Notes under the pieces: generated by a model | Told to the model about the DNA's origin: nothing | The model's database searches: none | What the model saw: only the letters and a program-made list of their open reading frames with translations | Origin: Archilochus colubris | Lineage: Eukaryota > Chordata > Aves > Apodiformes > Trochilidae | Length of the DNA stretch: 64,000 nucleotides | NCBI GenBank assembly: GCA_023079485.1 | Contig: CM041083.1 | Location: 169,033,400-169,097,399, forward strand | Reading direction: 5' to 3' | Program-made: the position numbers and the translations under genes | Part shown: positions 23,186-37,386 of the stretch, one piece after another | How positions within the stretch are numbered: position 1 is the stretch's first letter | Layout of the letters: each line of letters begins with the position of its first letter

Positions 23186-24727
23186 AGATTTGCTTTAATA
23201 TAAACGAAATAATACTGTCTTAGTAGAGGTTTGAACAATACTACCCCTTTCAAACCCCATGTAGCAGCTAGCTTTAAAATTACTTCCCTTTATAGGTGGA
23301 GTCTTAATTGGGAGGTCAGACATTTAGGCCCAGGGGTTTAAAGTTATGGAGATCCTGTAGCACCAAGACAATACTTAAGTGTCTGGACATTTTTGATACC
23401 AGACCCTTGGGTCCAAACCAGTCTTACCACTCTGAAAAGACTTCCTGGCCACCAGTGTTATGCTGAAAAGGGTGGAAGGTGACCCTGATTCTTTCCATAT
23501 GCATTAGGCACTGGAGATGTCATTATGTGAGGTCTCCAGCTGCTGCAGGCATTACACTTGGCTCTGCTGTCTGAGCTGCTGATGAGATTGCTCTCTAATT
23601 TGGTCAGATCAAGTGAGCTGCGTTTGTTCAAGCTCCAGGTTTTCCTTTGACCAAAGCAGGCTACTGAGCAGCTGGATGAATGCTTTAAGTCTTGTGCACC
23701 CTTGCTGTGTTAGCACAGGATGCCTGTGCCCATGTTCCAGCTACCAGCCAGTTGTGAGAGGGACCCGAGGATGGATTTGGATCAAACTTCTGCAATTTGG
23801 AGAAAATCTGCTGTGTATTTGCTAGCTGGAGGAGGGTGCAAATCCATTTCCTTGCTTTAGATTTTCTAAAAGTTCACCAAAAAAATGGGTGGTATTAAAC
23901 ATCATGATTTTTTCCAGCTTTATTCATTGGTAAGAAAATGAAAATCTGAACTGGGTACATTTTAATCAACCTGAAACAACGGCAAGGTGGCTGTGTGGGT
24001 ATTATCTTTCTTTTTGGTGAAATGGACAATGTAAGATGGAAAAGTATTTTCCTAAAGAGTAGAAATTTCCTTCAGGGTTTTCTACAGCAGATTCAGGTGG
24101 TACTTGAGTAGAAATAGAGTTGAACCCATTGTGGAGGGAGAAGTTCCTTGTGGCTTTAGGTGAACTGCCAAGGAAGGTGGGATGGCTCAAGTCTGAAACA
24201 GTGATGTGCTGCTGCATGCTCTGGGACCTTTCCAGAGGCTCCTGCACAGCAGGAAACCCACTTTGAGAAGCAGGGTAGGCTTTGAAATTTGACTGCTACT
24301 GTTCTATGAATGCACAAGAAGAAGTCCTCCTTTTGGCTGCCTCTGAATCTGAGAGGGGTGCCTGGCTTTTTCCTGCTGGTTGCAGGTGCGCTTTGCTGCG
24401 CAAAGCCAGGGAGCAGGATTCCCTTGGCTTGTGTAGGACTTGCTGGTGCATGGAGAGGGAGAGGGACCTCACCGAAGGGAAAAGGACCCAGGAGAGGAGA
24501 AATGAGCTCCTGCTTTTGTGCTGGGAAATGTCATCAGTACAAGGGATGTTTTAAAAGCTGCTTGAATTGCAGCCTTAGCAGTTTGAGCTGGGTTTCTGCA
24601 TTCTAGCTCTGGTACAGAGTGAAGGATGGAATGGTTTTGAATGGTAGATGTTACCTTCCCAAAGGCAGAATACCCAGCACAGTGTGTGTAAAAACAAGCC
24701 ATGAGTTTCAGAGGAGGCCATCCCAAG
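23186..24727. other. Intergenic, downstream of RGCC
   Basis: Only chance frames on both strands. No recognised feature. Confidence 0.55.
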
Positions 24728-25246
24728 AAATCATAGAATTGGCTGGGTTGGAAGGGACCTCAGAGATCATCGAGTCCAACCCTTGAACCACCATTGCAGT
24801 TGCTAGACCATGGCACTGAGTGCCACATCCAGTCTCTTTTTAAATATCTCCAGGGATGGAGAATCCACTACTTCGCTGGGCAGCCCATTCCAATGTCTGA
24901 TCACCCTCTCTGTAAAGAAATTCTTTCTAATATCCAACCTAAACTTCCCCTGGCACAACTTAGGACCATGCCCTCTTGTCTTGCTGAGAATTGCCTGGGA
25001 AAAGAGACCAACCCCCCCCCTGGCTACCCCCTCCTTTCAGGGAGTTGTAGAGAGCGATGAGGTCTCCCCTGAGCCTCCTCTTCTCCAGGCTGAACAGCCC
25101 CAGCTCCCTCAGCCTCTCCTCCTAGGATCTGTGCTCGAGTCCCTTCACCAGCCTGGTTGCCCTCCTTTGGACCTGCTCCAGGACCTCGATATCCTTCCTA
25201 AACTGGGGGGCCCAGAGCTGGACACAGTACTCAAGGTGTGGCCTCA
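24728..25246 (-). mobile_element. CR1 LINE fragment, 5'-truncated
   Basis: The 3' end on the - strand starts at AAATCATAGAATTGGCTGGG, and similarity stops at GGTGTGGCCTCA near 25246. It shares long runs with the copies at 1264 and 3472. It starts about 1.5 kb past the RGCC 3' end. The + frame 24810-25430 is an antisense read-through of it, not a gene. Confidence 0.93.
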
Positions 25247-28200
25247 ATCCTGGGGTGGGGGCAGGAGCACAGCTCTTCATTCCTCTCTTCCTCAGTCTGG
25301 ATTGTTTGGGATGTCAGGCATGATTTTTCCTCTTACCCTTTGCACGTTTGCACAACCTTGTCAAACACTCTGGGCCTACAATCAGTCTGGAAAGTTGGAT
25401 ATCTTATATAGAGTGATATCACCAAATTAGTACAGTGCTTTGGAACTGGAATATTTGGTTCTTACAGGCACCCAGTTTTGAAGATTTTTCCCATATAAGC
25501 AAAGGGTTGAAGCAAGGCGTGTTCCTCATTTTGTATGATGTCAGCTGGGGATAGTGTTGGGGATTAAGTGACCATCTGCTTGGGTGTTTTAATCTTATTT
25601 ATGCACGAACAGGTGGAGACTTCTGCTTGCTTATACAGCAGTTTTGGAGATCATTGCCTGGAAAATCTGGGAGTGTCTTCTGCAGAGCTGTTGATTTGAA
25701 TAACCTCCAGTTTGTGATGCTTAAATTTGAATTTCTTGCTCTGTCAGAAGGAAGGCACTAATGTAGATGTCATTTCACTGGAGTATGCTTATGACTTAAG
25801 TCCATCATCTAGTTACATATGGCACTGAAAAATGCATTGCTAAGAAATGTTCCTGCAATTCCTTGTCCCCAGTGAGGATTGCTGGAAGCTGCACTGTCCT
25901 TATGGACCAGCCTGACTTCTTAATCCTTGTTTTGACCTCCCTCTCATGCATTACTGTAGAATTTGGATTCTGAAGGATATCTCAGGCTGTCGTGCCACCA
26001 CCACACATTCAGAAATGGAAATGAGGAGCTCAGCCTAAGCAGATGTAGTGCCACAGCTTAAGGTGTGTAAGGTGAGGTGCAACCATTATTTGCACGCATG
26101 CTCTTTACCTCTTGTAAATTCAAGGTTAAATGGATTAGTCTAAACCTCCATCACTGAGACCTGAGTTAATGTGTCTTATCTTGGGTTTGCTATTGACTGT
26201 GTGTGTGTCCCAGCTGCTGTCACCCAGTCTTGGCTGATACCTGGTAACTCATTAAGCTTGGTAATGTGCTCACTTTGCTGAGCCCGTAATGAAAGAGAGA
26301 GAAGAGCAAAAGGAGCTTTCATTGTTTCTTTTCTCCAGGCTGCATGTGTGTCTGTAGCCACTACTGATGCACTGACAGCCAGGTGGGTTTTTGGGAAGAA
26401 GGAAAGCAGTTGTGTTGGTAGTGATGTTGTGGTAGTGACTACTTAAGCCCTGCCAGCTCCTACAGCCTGTGGTCCCAGTGCCTTCCCTGTTCCTTTGTTA
26501 CTGGTATTTGCTTTGAAGTACAGGCTGGGCGTGGAACTGATTTTCAGCAGCATTGGCTAATGTGATGGGTCAGAGAGGGGAAGAGAAACCCTGTTCACAG
26601 CTTCACAGATGCTTTTAAGCCATGGTTTCAGTAGTGGCTGCTTGCAGAGAGAAAACCCACACAGAGCACTTCTGCCTGCTGGGAAACATTCATGTCTGCA
26701 GACACAGATGTTTGGGGTTTTTTAAAGTTCATATCATTAGTTGTTGCTTTCAGATCACTGTCCGTCTGCTTCACACCATGCACGAAGTGAAAAGAATTCA
26801 CCAGTGGGTCCATCCAGCATGAGCCTGTCTAGAGGAGTTCAGCTGGAGTTTGATTCAGGTGGTGTTCAACTCAGATAGACGTGGGAGACCATCCAAGATG
26901 TATTTGCACCACACTGGAGCCCATCTTACATGAGATGTCATTTATCCAAAGGTGCAAAAATGTGCTAGACGTGACATCTGCCAGACTGCTGGAGAGAAAC
27001 TTCTGATGTTGTAGTGTTTGGAAGCAAAGTGAGTTTCATAAAGCCAATATGTGAGCAGCAGCTCTTGAACTAAATCCAGTACTGCATACTAACAGCAAGA
27101 AGTCCATATTCTCAACAGGGAAAACTCCTTTTTTCTATATTACTTTCTACATTACTGACTCCACTGCAGTCTGGCTAAAGGCTCTAGCTGCCTACATAAC
27201 TTCACAGTAATGTAAGATGATCCTGGCTGCTGTATCTCATCAGATTAGAGCTATAAACCAGATCTTTTCAAGGTCCTTTTCTTTCTTACATATTTGAAGC
27301 TATCAATTAAAGGGTTTAGATGGGGTTGGGGGATTAAAGGAGGCCAGTCAATACAATGGGACACTAATCCTTAGGTAGCTTATTTCTCTTCCACATCTGT
27401 TTTGGAAATTAAAATGTTAATCAGTTCAGCTCTAAGAAACCACAGACTATAGGCCTGTGCCTCTGTTCTCCCAAGGTGAGCAGAGCTCCCTGGCTTCTCT
27501 GGGAGGCTTGGAGGTGCTTGAATGGCCTTGAAACTGGGAGTGTTGCCTTCTCCATAGCCCATGGCTGTAATACTGACTGCCTTCCTTTGGTTCTGTTTAT
27601 AATGTGTTCCAGGTCTGCATTTATAATTAAGAACATCATCCTTGTCTCAGTAAAACATAGTATTTTGGTATATATCCAGTCTTTAAATTACAAAAAAAAA
27701 AAGAACCCTTGCTAGTGTATAGAATCAAGTCAGGATTGATCCCACCTGACTTAGGCACTTATTTAAAATGCTGAAGTTAGACTCTTGCCCTTGGCTCCTT
27801 CAGTAGACATTACGTGAAGGCCAGGGAGGCTGAGATATCCTCTGATGATGTTCCTTTTCTACTGGAAAAGACTGTGAACAAGCAGGCTTTTGTCTTGGGC
27901 TTCTTAACCAGCCACCTAAAGAAAAGTGTGTCTGTCAAAGTAACCTTCCTATGACTAGACTTGGAGTTTGTGGGGCTCCTAGAGCAAATGCAAAACTACC
28001 CAGCTGGCCACGGAGATCTGTTCTGGGCAGGTTGCATCACATCACATCAGATTGCTTCGGCCCCATGACTCGCTTCTGCTACAGACTTATCTCCTCCTCG
28101 TGCTGGGCAAGGTAGTAAAGAGCAACTCCAGGCTGGTGCTTAGGAGTCTTGGTGTTGACTTTTTGCCTTTAGGCACTCTGAGAACCTTCTCTCCTCTTGC

Positions 28201-31200
28201 ACTGCTCCCCTCTGCTCATCAGCCCAGCAAACATTCCTTGCACCCCCATCCTGTGCTTAAATTCAGGGCAGCTGTGCTGGTGTAGAAGGTTGTCAGGAGA
28301 ATTTGGGTATTTTAAATTGTACTCTAGGATGATGCCAGCACCTATCTCAGCTGCAGGTAATTTCCAGGTAAGTTATCCATGATGAGTGACAATGGCTGAG
28401 GATGGAAATAATGCCACTGAAGTCCACAGCAAGTCCACTCTCAGAAAGTTTTACAACTTGTGAGCAGGGCCAGCTTTCTTGTGCAACACAAATAGGAATT
28501 TCTGAATGCTATTTAAAACTTCTCAGGAGACCTTTATCTTGAAGTCTGGGTTAAACGTGGGTGATGGTGTTCTCCCCTGGTTTTATTTCATGTCTCTGAG
28601 GAGTAAAATGATTCATGATGGTGGATGCAGCTTGTTGCTCTTACCCCATGTGCTTTGGCAGCAGGGTTGCTCTAAGAGTTGATGCCCCCTAAATATTTCA
28701 GACGTTTTAGCTACAACTTACTTCAGGGGGCTGTTGCACAGCATTCAACTCTGAGCTTAGCCATCTGCCTTCACAGACTGGTTCTTAAGGCTTGTGTATG
28801 TAGTGAAGTTCACTAGTTTTTATGCTCTTGGAAAACTCATCTATGAGCAGTATCTTTATGTTTCTTTATGATGTAAGACAAGGTGCATGATTTTCTTAGA
28901 GGCCAAAGAGAACAACTCAGCTCTCAGTCACCAAATAGCATCCCAGGTGTTTTGTATACAGCTGATACAAGGCTGCTAATGGATCAGTAATTTGTTATAC
29001 ATCAGCAGTCACACATCTCTGCCTCAAAGCTCTTTGGCATGCTCTAACTAATGCCACTTCAAAATACAAGGCAGATTTCTCTGCAGAAACCCTGGCTTAG
29101 AGGGAGAAGGTGAAAGTTTGGCACTCACCCAATGGCTTGGCCAAAGGGCATTGGTGTTGGTGGTCCAAAGCCAGCCTTAGCACTGAGTTTAGGATTAAGG
29201 CTTCTTACGTGCAGCATTTGTGCAGCCTTAAATAATCTTATAGGAAATACCTTGCCCTAGTAAGTGTGTCTGGCATGCCTGTGTCCTCTTTGAACAAAAT
29301 TAAAAGAAGCAGCTTGATGGCTTTTTTCTGAGCTTGCTCCAGTCCTGTTGATTGCAGGGGGAGATGTTATGGAGTTCAGTGCTTTCCAGAAGCTTGTCTA
29401 AAAAGCATTAGTAGCCTTGCTTGGTGTTTTCAGTAAAGCATTTCACCAGGGACCATGTAGTTCTTCACACTTTCACCAGTTGTGAAAGGTACCTTAATGA
29501 CTATCTCTTAATGTGAAATTCTTCTCTTGAGCTCTTCTCTTCTCTCTGCTTTCTTTTGTACCTGGCAAAACCCCTCTCTTCAGTGCCCTCATCTCAAATC
29601 TGACCAAAAGATCAGCATCACAGCCTGCCTGGCTGCCAGTCCTTCTGCAGATAGGAGAGAGCCAGACAGAAGCTGCAAACTCCTTTCCTTCCCTCACCCA
29701 CTTTTTGTGGCTCAACATTTAGATGGTCTTCCATGGGGAAGTGCTGGGAGAGACGTGAACCCCTTTCCTGTGGCCTCAGATGTAGGAAGCAGGCAGAGCC
29801 AGAGCCAAACTAGTAAAACCCTGCTCATCTCTCCAGGATTTTTAGTTTACCATATCCTAGTGACCCTCTCCTCTGAACTGTAGAGCCACAGGAGAAGTGT
29901 AGCAGTAAATACCAAGCCTTTAACCTCCTTATTCCTGGACTCTGGCATTCCCTGGCATCATTGGTGCCTTGCTGTGTAAAGAGGAGTGGCAGCTTCCTGA
30001 GGACATCCCTGCTCGGTAGCCAAAGGGGTCTGTGGGGTGGCCCTGCTCCTGTCCCTGGGGGTGTTCCCTGGTGGAGCTGCAGCCTGACACGTGCCAGGGC
30101 TGCAACCGAGCAGCGTCGAGCACTGAAAATCAGTGGCATAAGAAAGGAGCTCTTTGTGGAAGGGTTTTTCAAGATCCCATTTCACACTTTGCTCCTGGCA
30201 CATGCAGTTTTTCTCTCTCCTTTCTCTGTTTCTGCAGGGTGTTGTAACTACAGGATTTTTAATCGATGTTTTTTCATGCTGATGAGAAAAAAATTAGGTT
30301 TGCACTTGACTCCTGCATTAGAGGGAAGAAATCTTGGCATGCCCAGCTGTGCATGCCTCATGCAGTGCACTAGATAAAAACAGGTTCTTGTCATTCTACA
30401 GAAAAATTCATCCAATGGCCCCTCCAACTCGTTAATAGTTTGAAGTTTCTGTGTAAATGAAACTATATTTTCTGACGATTTACCTATGACTGATGTTGAG
30501 AATGCCATTAGTTTCACCAAACCCAGATTTTAGATTTCAAGGTAGCAGAATTTGGTTGCTGGCCTGAAAAGTGTTATTTTGGTGAGGCATAACCCTGGCT
30601 TCATAATGTGAGTGCTGACTTCTCTCTGAGTGACTCTGACTCCATAACTATGATTCCTCTATGTGTCCTATATGACTCTATCACCATGGTTGCTTCATCC
30701 AAAGCTGATTGCCCAGCAGCTGCTCTGAGAAGTCATCTCTAGTTTCCATTGTCTCTCTTGGAAGTTCATCTGCTTTCTAAGGGAGCACATCCACGTGGAA
30801 AACACCTGCAGCTTCTTGGCAGCTTTCCTAAGCACCCGAGTCAGAATTAACGAGAGGAAAACAAACTGCAAACTTTCTCAAGGATGCTCTTGCATCCTTG
30901 CATCCATGCTCTTGCTCTTCTTCACCACATGGTGCTTGGTGTGGGTAGCAGACAGGTAGCTGTGCTGCCTTGGGGAACAGCTCCAAAGGTCTTTGAGCTC
31001 TTCTGCCATGGAGATTTTTCACTGTTGTCATGTCCAGAGTCCCTACAGTCCCTTACAGTCAGATGCTTGTGTGGCCTCTGACTTGATGAGTCTGTCCAGC
31101 TCTTGGTAAATGCCAGCCGTGGCTCTTTGAGAAATGGTGGCCCATGTTTTTCTTTTACAGTTTTATCAGAGTCAAACTGCAAGTCAAATTCCTTCAGCAG

Positions 31201-31871
31201 CAGCAAAGACCATTTTCAGTTTTAGCCACTCTTCTAGCCAGTGTTGCTGGAAGAGGATGAGACCAGAAAGTTGTGTTTAAAAATCCCAGCACCCTCAGAT
31301 ATTTCATTTCCATGGGGAGATGTTCTTGTCTGACTAGAACAGGTAACTTTAAAAAAGAGCCAGTTCCAGAACAAATTGTTGTTGTTGGCAGCAATAATGC
31401 TGCCCTCTCTCTGTTTCCTGGGGTGAAGTATCAAACCATCTCTGTTCAGCGTGTGTATTTAATGGCACGTTTCAGTTCTGTTTTGCCCTCAAGTGAAATG
31501 CCTTGCTAGAGTGCCATAAAATCACATTTCCCCACAGATCAGAGTCCAGATATATTTGTGAAATGCTTGTGCTAAAATGCTGCCATCCCACCAGTTTGAG
31601 GATGACCATCAAAGCTTTGCCCACCTTCCATAGTGGGACTGGGACTGTGATGATCCTCAGGAGAGTGAGAGTGTGGGGGGAGTGTAGGAACCAATTTTGG
31701 AAACCCCCATGATCTCTTCTGGGTTTCATCTCCTCTTTCTTCACTTGATAAAATTCACACAAAAAAATCCCACAAGAATTTCACAACAGGTAAAACCCTA
31801 CGTTTCTCCCTGTTTCATTAATTTCTCCTATCATGAGACATAGTTACCTTAAATGTGCACCTAAAGCCAGC

Positions 31872-31901
31872 CAGATTTTTGGCTATCAGATTTTTGGCTA
31901 T
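31872..31901. repeat. Perfect 15-bp tandem duplication
   Basis: CAGATTTTTGGCTAT occurs twice head to tail without a gap. This is likely replication slippage. Confidence 0.9.
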
Positions 31902-34764
31902 TTTTAGCTTTATTGGTATCTTTCCTTTACTTCCCCTTAGGAAAAAGAAATAAAAAATCCAGCATTATCAGGGGTTCAGTCTGCATCCTTGGGATGATTT
32001 TTCTCCCACATAAATTTCTACAATTAAGATCACTGATGCCAAGTTATTGGAATTTGCTGCCTGTTGTTTTTATTTTTTTTTTTAATTTGTGATTAAGTGG
32101 CTCAAATTCACAGGACAGGCCCTGGGTGTTTTGTGCTGCTTTGTCTGTCCTTGTCATGGATGTGGATGGAGGGGACAAGAACATGAACCAAAACGGGGCA
32201 ATCTGGACTGGAAAATATTTAAATATTTTAAATGTCAGCTCCGATTTAGTATTTATTTAATATGACTCACGATTCATTTCTGGAGTCTATAGGCTTGTGT
32301 TTAGGACTAAAGCAAGCTTTTCTCCCAGTGATGGATGGACCATCTGCCTCTCTTCCCCAGTTCTCACAGCCGGGTGGATAAATAAGAAGGAGGCATTCAG
32401 CTAACCTCAGCATCTGCCAATTGTGCTTTATGGGTGACCTTTCAAAAACTTCCTTCTTCTTGCCTAAAAATAAATTTCACATTTCCAAGCTGAAGAGGCA
32501 GACTTCCCTATGCATTTTGAATAGCATCTTTGTTCGGGAAGTTCTCTTGGCTCCTGTGTAACTAAAGCCTGACAGTGGAAAAAAAAAAAAAGGTGTTTTA
32601 AATTGGTGCTGAGTATTGGCTGATACTCAAAATAGCTGAGCTTTTGTGTTATATTTTGATGTGCCACCATGAGCACTTCATGAAATGGAGGGGAAGGAGA
32701 ATAAAAACATTCAAACATTTCTGGAGACATTACACCAGATATTTTTTTTTTTTTTTTAATGTTGGAATTTTCACCCTCTTCCTAACCATTTCACTGTAAG
32801 GACACACCTGGGCTTTGAGAAAAAAATTTCAAGCAGCTCTTATTTCTTAGGCTTCTTTTTCCACTCAGGGGTGAGCAATTGGTGTGGTGATTCTGATATC
32901 CAAAATGGGCAACAGGCTCTGGATGGATACAGTTCCTCAAGGAAATCTCTTCCTTTTGTATCCATTGTATCTTTTGACTATTGTAAGAAATACTTTCAAG
33001 ATAACTATTTATTTGTATTCGCTTCTGTGAGGGTCAAGTGGCAAGATGATGGATCTGTCAGCCTTGCAAATGTAGACTTTCTATCAAGAAGGAAAAGTGC
33101 TATGTGGGAGCAATTTGTGGTTGCAAACTGACCAAGCTAAAGGAGAAGACAGGAAAACCAAACTCTCCTGGATTCACTCAGACAAGGGATGGGCCTCTCA
33201 TTTTGCCTGTTCTTTGGCTTTTCTCCAACTGCTGTGTTGTCAAACTTGCATTTTCCCCATAATCAGACTGATATCATAGGGATTTGCGTGGAAACTGATG
33301 CCCTCAGCTCATCTCAGTGCCAGAATTACAACAGTCTCTTGTTCCTAATGGAAAAAAAGATGTAAAAATCTCCAGATGTCCTTAGTTCGCATGTTCCTAG
33401 CCTATCTGCAGAGCTCAGTTTGATGCTTTCATTTCATGAAGCTAGAGGAGAAATAATAAAAATACCCTTACATATTTATCTAGGATGTGTGTGGATATGT
33501 GTTCATCAGGTCAGTGTTTCTTTGCTGCTTCCATTTGCAATCCCCATGGGACCTCTGCTGCCTGGAAGAACCCAACCCCTTTTGGGCTGTGTGAGAAACA
33601 GACTCCAGGGTGCTTGGTTATCCCTGTGGGCAGCAAAGATGCTTTGGGACCCCAAAGCAGCTGCTGCTGTGTCAAGCTCCCTGCAGAGTGAGACAAGGAT
33701 CACCAATGTCTGATAATTTTTGCTGAAGTTGTTAGGTACAGGGTCTAGCCCTTTTTGGGGTTAACTTCTTGGTTTAAAAAAAAGCTTAACCCCAAAATCC
33801 ACCAGCTGAAATAAAACATTCCTCCTCCTCTAGTAGCAGATAAAGAGAGGTTCTGGAAACAGTAAGAGAATGGAAATCCACTGGAAGCCTCATGCCCTTT
33901 GGCATGGGTTCCCTCATTTGGTACCATCAACTGAGGGCTGGCAGATACAGTTCCTGAATCATGCTCAGATATTCTGGTTGAATGAATTTCTAATAGGATA
34001 GATAGAATTACTAATATTGGCACTCACCCAGAGGGAAGAAACCACTGGACAGCCTATGTACATCTGCCCTTTCTAAGAACGCTTCATTTCTGGCCAGAGT
34101 TTTGGGAAAAAACTACTTTTAACAGAATCTTGCACAAACAACACCCAAGTATTGACAGAGAGCTGTTGCTAAAAAGCAAGACTGAGCCTACATGTCTTCC
34201 TAGCTTACTTCTTCAGAAACCAAGATGCAATCCAAGCTGAGAACCACTCCGTGTGACGTTCCTGCCTGATGCAATTTGAAGGAGCCGATGCAGGAATGTG
34301 CACTGGAGAGCCAGCTCAATGAAAACCAAGCCCTACTTTAGCAGTGGATTACATCTAAGCCACAGTAATTTCAGCTTTTAAAGGCTTGGCTCCAGATACT
34401 TTTTTCCTATTCAGCTCACTACTTGCTTTAGCCAGAGCTGAGAAAGTTGCTGACTCTGTACTGTGAAACCTCAGTGACCTGAATGAGGAGCTGATGGGCC
34501 TTAGTTCCAGTGTTGTGCTTGAAGTCACTGACTGTTGTGTGGAGATGTTCAAAAGACCCTGAGATCCTATGTCTATTCCCGTGTGAGACCCTCTCCTGGC
34601 AGCCCCCACCAGCAATCCCAATCAAGGAAACACTGATAGTTTGAATAAGCTTCAAATGGGTCCTTTTCCTGTGCAAGCCACAAGAATTCTCTCTTAATAA
34701 AACATGAAGAAGTAGACCCTTCAAAAGACCCTTCAATTACTCTTTTGTTGTTGGTTTTCATTTG

Positions 34765-34802
34765 GTGTTTTTTTTTTGTTTGTTTGTTTTTGTTTTTTTT
34801 AA
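34765..34802. repeat. T-rich low-complexity tract
   Basis: T runs are broken by GTTTG units (TTTGTTTGTTTGTTTTTG). The tract lies just before the CR1 at 34827. Confidence 0.8.
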
Positions 34803-34826
34803 GCTTGCAGCCTTGACAGCTAGGAA

Positions 34827-35045
34827 TTCATAGAACAACAGAATGGTTTGAGTAGGAAGGGACCTTAAAGATCATGTAATTCCAACTCCTTGCCATAGTC
34901 AGGGACACCTCTCACCAGACCAGGTTACTCCAAGCCCCATCCAATCTGGCCTTGAATACTTCCAGGGATGAGGCATCCACAGCCTCCCTGGGCAACCTGT
35001 TCAGGTGTCACAGCACCCTCACACTGAAGATTTTCTTCCTAGAAT
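34827..35045 (-). mobile_element. CR1 3'-end fragment, diverged
   Basis: AATTCATAGAACAACAGAAT, then AGGAAGGGACCTTAAAGATC and GGGCAACCTGTTCAGGTGTC mark a degraded CR1 3' end on the - strand. A T-rich run (34767-34800) precedes it. Confidence 0.85.
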
Positions 35046-37163
35046 GTTTCAGTAAAAGAAAATAGATAGTTTTGAGGTGCGTATTGGGAGCAATCCTGCT
35101 TTTTACTTGGTTGCCCAAATCTGGAGCTTTTCAACCTTTGGGTTTGCAGGGGGTGTGGGAAGGGACAGTGGGTAAATGACTGCAGCTTTCTCTTTGCTTC
35201 CATCCTAGTGTGAAGGGGTACTCTGGGGACTCTGTCCCCTCCATGGGGATACCCCTGGCAGACACTCCAGGTCTATTTTCACACGTCAAAATTAGGGACA
35301 GAAAAGTAAGATTTATTTACTCAGCACATGTAGCTGTTTTTCTGCCTTTCTTGGGAGATGTCTGCTTTCCATTCACTTCAACCCCCTCCTCCTGCAGCCT
35401 TCTCCCTGGAATCTACTCCTCTTCTTTCCTCTCCTTCTCTCTCCTTATGCCCCCCCTAATGAATTCCTCTGGCTACCAGGATTGGGGCTGACAGGAATCC
35501 TGTGTCCAGAGGGATTTTCCTCAGCAGCTGTGGTGAGCCAGGGTGGTGCAGTCTGGGTCTCCTCCAGGCCCTTGACTCACTGCAGGGGGGAGTGGAGGGT
35601 GACCATGGGCCTATGGGGGATGCTGAGATGCTCCAGATTGACCTCCAGGATCCTTTCCACCTCCTTCCCATCTGCTCTGGGGTTTTAGGATTCAGAGAGG
35701 AGGAAGGGCTCTCTGAAGGGGGCTGGGGCTGCAGAGAGACACCATCACACCCCGGCAAGGTGCTTGCCACCTTTCCTGTTTGAGAAAGGTTGTGTGAATA
35801 TTTGTCACTGCCTGGCTGGCCGTGCAGGGTTGCTTTGGCATGACTAAGAAGTGACTGAATTTGCTTGAAATAAGATGCCTTGCAAGCAAGCATCCTTCTT
35901 CCAGAAAGAGGTGACTCACTGGACATGTGCCTCCTCCCTTTTTGGGTGCAGCCCCCAGCTGCCATTCCCTTCAGAGCCTTGTTTTCTTTCCCTCAAAAAA
36001 CATGTGGTGACTTTGCAAAGCAGATTTCAAAATGCCAGGACAAATTCTGCTCCCATAAAGTTCATGTGGGCCAAGCTGCTTCTCAGTCCTCTGCCAACCA
36101 CATCCAAGTTCTCCATTTTGGACTGGGTTCATTGCCCTTCAGTAGCAATAAGACTCATGCAAGCAGGAATCTTTGAGGTCATGCCCAAGTAGGCAGGAGC
36201 AAACACATCGTGGTAGACAATATGAAATTTGGAGAGAATTTTAGAAGGATATTAAAACATTTAATAATGACAAAGAGGCTCAAAACTTTGTCAGGAATAG
36301 CTCCCAATCCTGCCACTGGAGTGCTGTTAGGTAGGAAAGGTCAAATAGCAAACCACTGAGACACAGCCACTTAGACAAAACTCCCGTTATCTCTCAGAAT
36401 GGTGCCTCTGATTCACTCAGGTTAAACAGGCATCTGTTTTTGTCTGACTTCCTTAGAGATGAACATTTTAGGAAGCTAAAGCTATGACAAGTATTCAAAA
36501 CACACCAATTAAACTCCAACCTGGTTTCAGAGAAGACATCAGAAATTATTATTCTTTTCTTTGCCTTCTGGCTTCTGTTGTGTTTTTAAAACTTTCCTAG
36601 AAACCAGAAGAGCCAGAATTCACTGAAAAAGAAGAGGGAAATGTCACCTAATTTGTTCTCCAAACAGGCTGTCATGATCTCTGAATAAAAGCTGAGCTTC
36701 AGAATTAATAAGGGAAGGGGAGAAAAGTGCTTATCCAGTTATGATTTGGGTTAAGCCTGGTGTCTGTGGCATTGCCAGGTTCTCTCTGTGCCACTGCCTT
36801 ATTGACATTGACGGGGGAGACAGGATGCTTTCTGAAATGCTGTTAAACCAGGTATGAATTTCTCAATTTGCTCTCTTCTACCCTGAGATTTAATGAACTA
36901 GTTAGTAAGTAATTCTGGATTTCAAATAAACTCTTTGATTTTGCCTTTGGCCCCTGGAGCTGATGTTGTGGCAGCTACTGAGGTCCCTAATGAGCAGTGA
37001 CAGCTACGTAGGGATGTGGTGAGCAATGACAGTCATACAGCTATTTCCAGAGATTTTTGTAGCCCTTTTGTAGCTTTTTCACAGCATTCTAAGCCAATTC
37101 TCACCTTCCTTCCCTTCAAATATTCCTCAATGATGAGGCACTAGTTTTGGCCTCAGATGCTTT
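35046..37163. other. Intergenic, moderately GC-rich
   Basis: A 169-codon - frame at 35965-35456 is the longest here, but it has no recognisable domain and competes with + frames over the same bases, so it is not called. Nothing else is seen. Confidence 0.5.
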
Positions 37164-37386
37164 AGCTCAGACATTAGGAAGACATTAATTCCTCTGAGTG
37201 TGATGGGACACTGGGACACATTACCCAGGGAGGTTGTGGATGCCCCCTCCCCTAGAAGTGTTCAAAGCCAGGTTGGATGGGGTCTTGAGCAACCTGATCT
37301 GGTGGGAGGTGTCCCTGTCCACGGCAGGAGACTTGGAATTAGATGATCTTTAGGGTCCCTTCCAACCCAAAACATTTTATGATGAT
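37164..37386 (+). mobile_element. CR1 3'-end fragment, diverged
   Basis: The fragment runs from AGCTCAGACATTAGGAAGAC through GGGAGGTTGTGGATGCCCCC and GAGCAACCTGATCTGGTGGG to AAAACATTTTATGATGAT. Substitutions and small deletions point to an old copy. Confidence 0.86.

Larger units (their letters stand above)
25247..34826. other. Intergenic gene desert
   Basis: About 9.6 kb with no coding region, RNA gene or named mobile element that I can support. Frames at 29527-30377 overlap on both strands and look like chance. It holds the 15-bp tandem duplication at 31872 and poly-A/T runs near 32580 and 32742. Confidence 0.5.

Noticed and set aside
24810..25430. A 206-codon + frame
   Set aside because: It is the antisense of a CR1 fragment, repeating the same peptide seen antisense to the CR1 copies at 1264 and 3472.
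29527..30377. Overlapping frames of 115-138 codons on both strands
   Set aside because: Mutually exclusive frames with no recognised motif and no sign of an exon or promoter.
35456..35965. A 169-codon open frame on the - strand
   Set aside because: No domain, no splice context and no resemblance to a known protein. Overlapping + frames cover the same GC-richer bases, so chance is the simplest reading.
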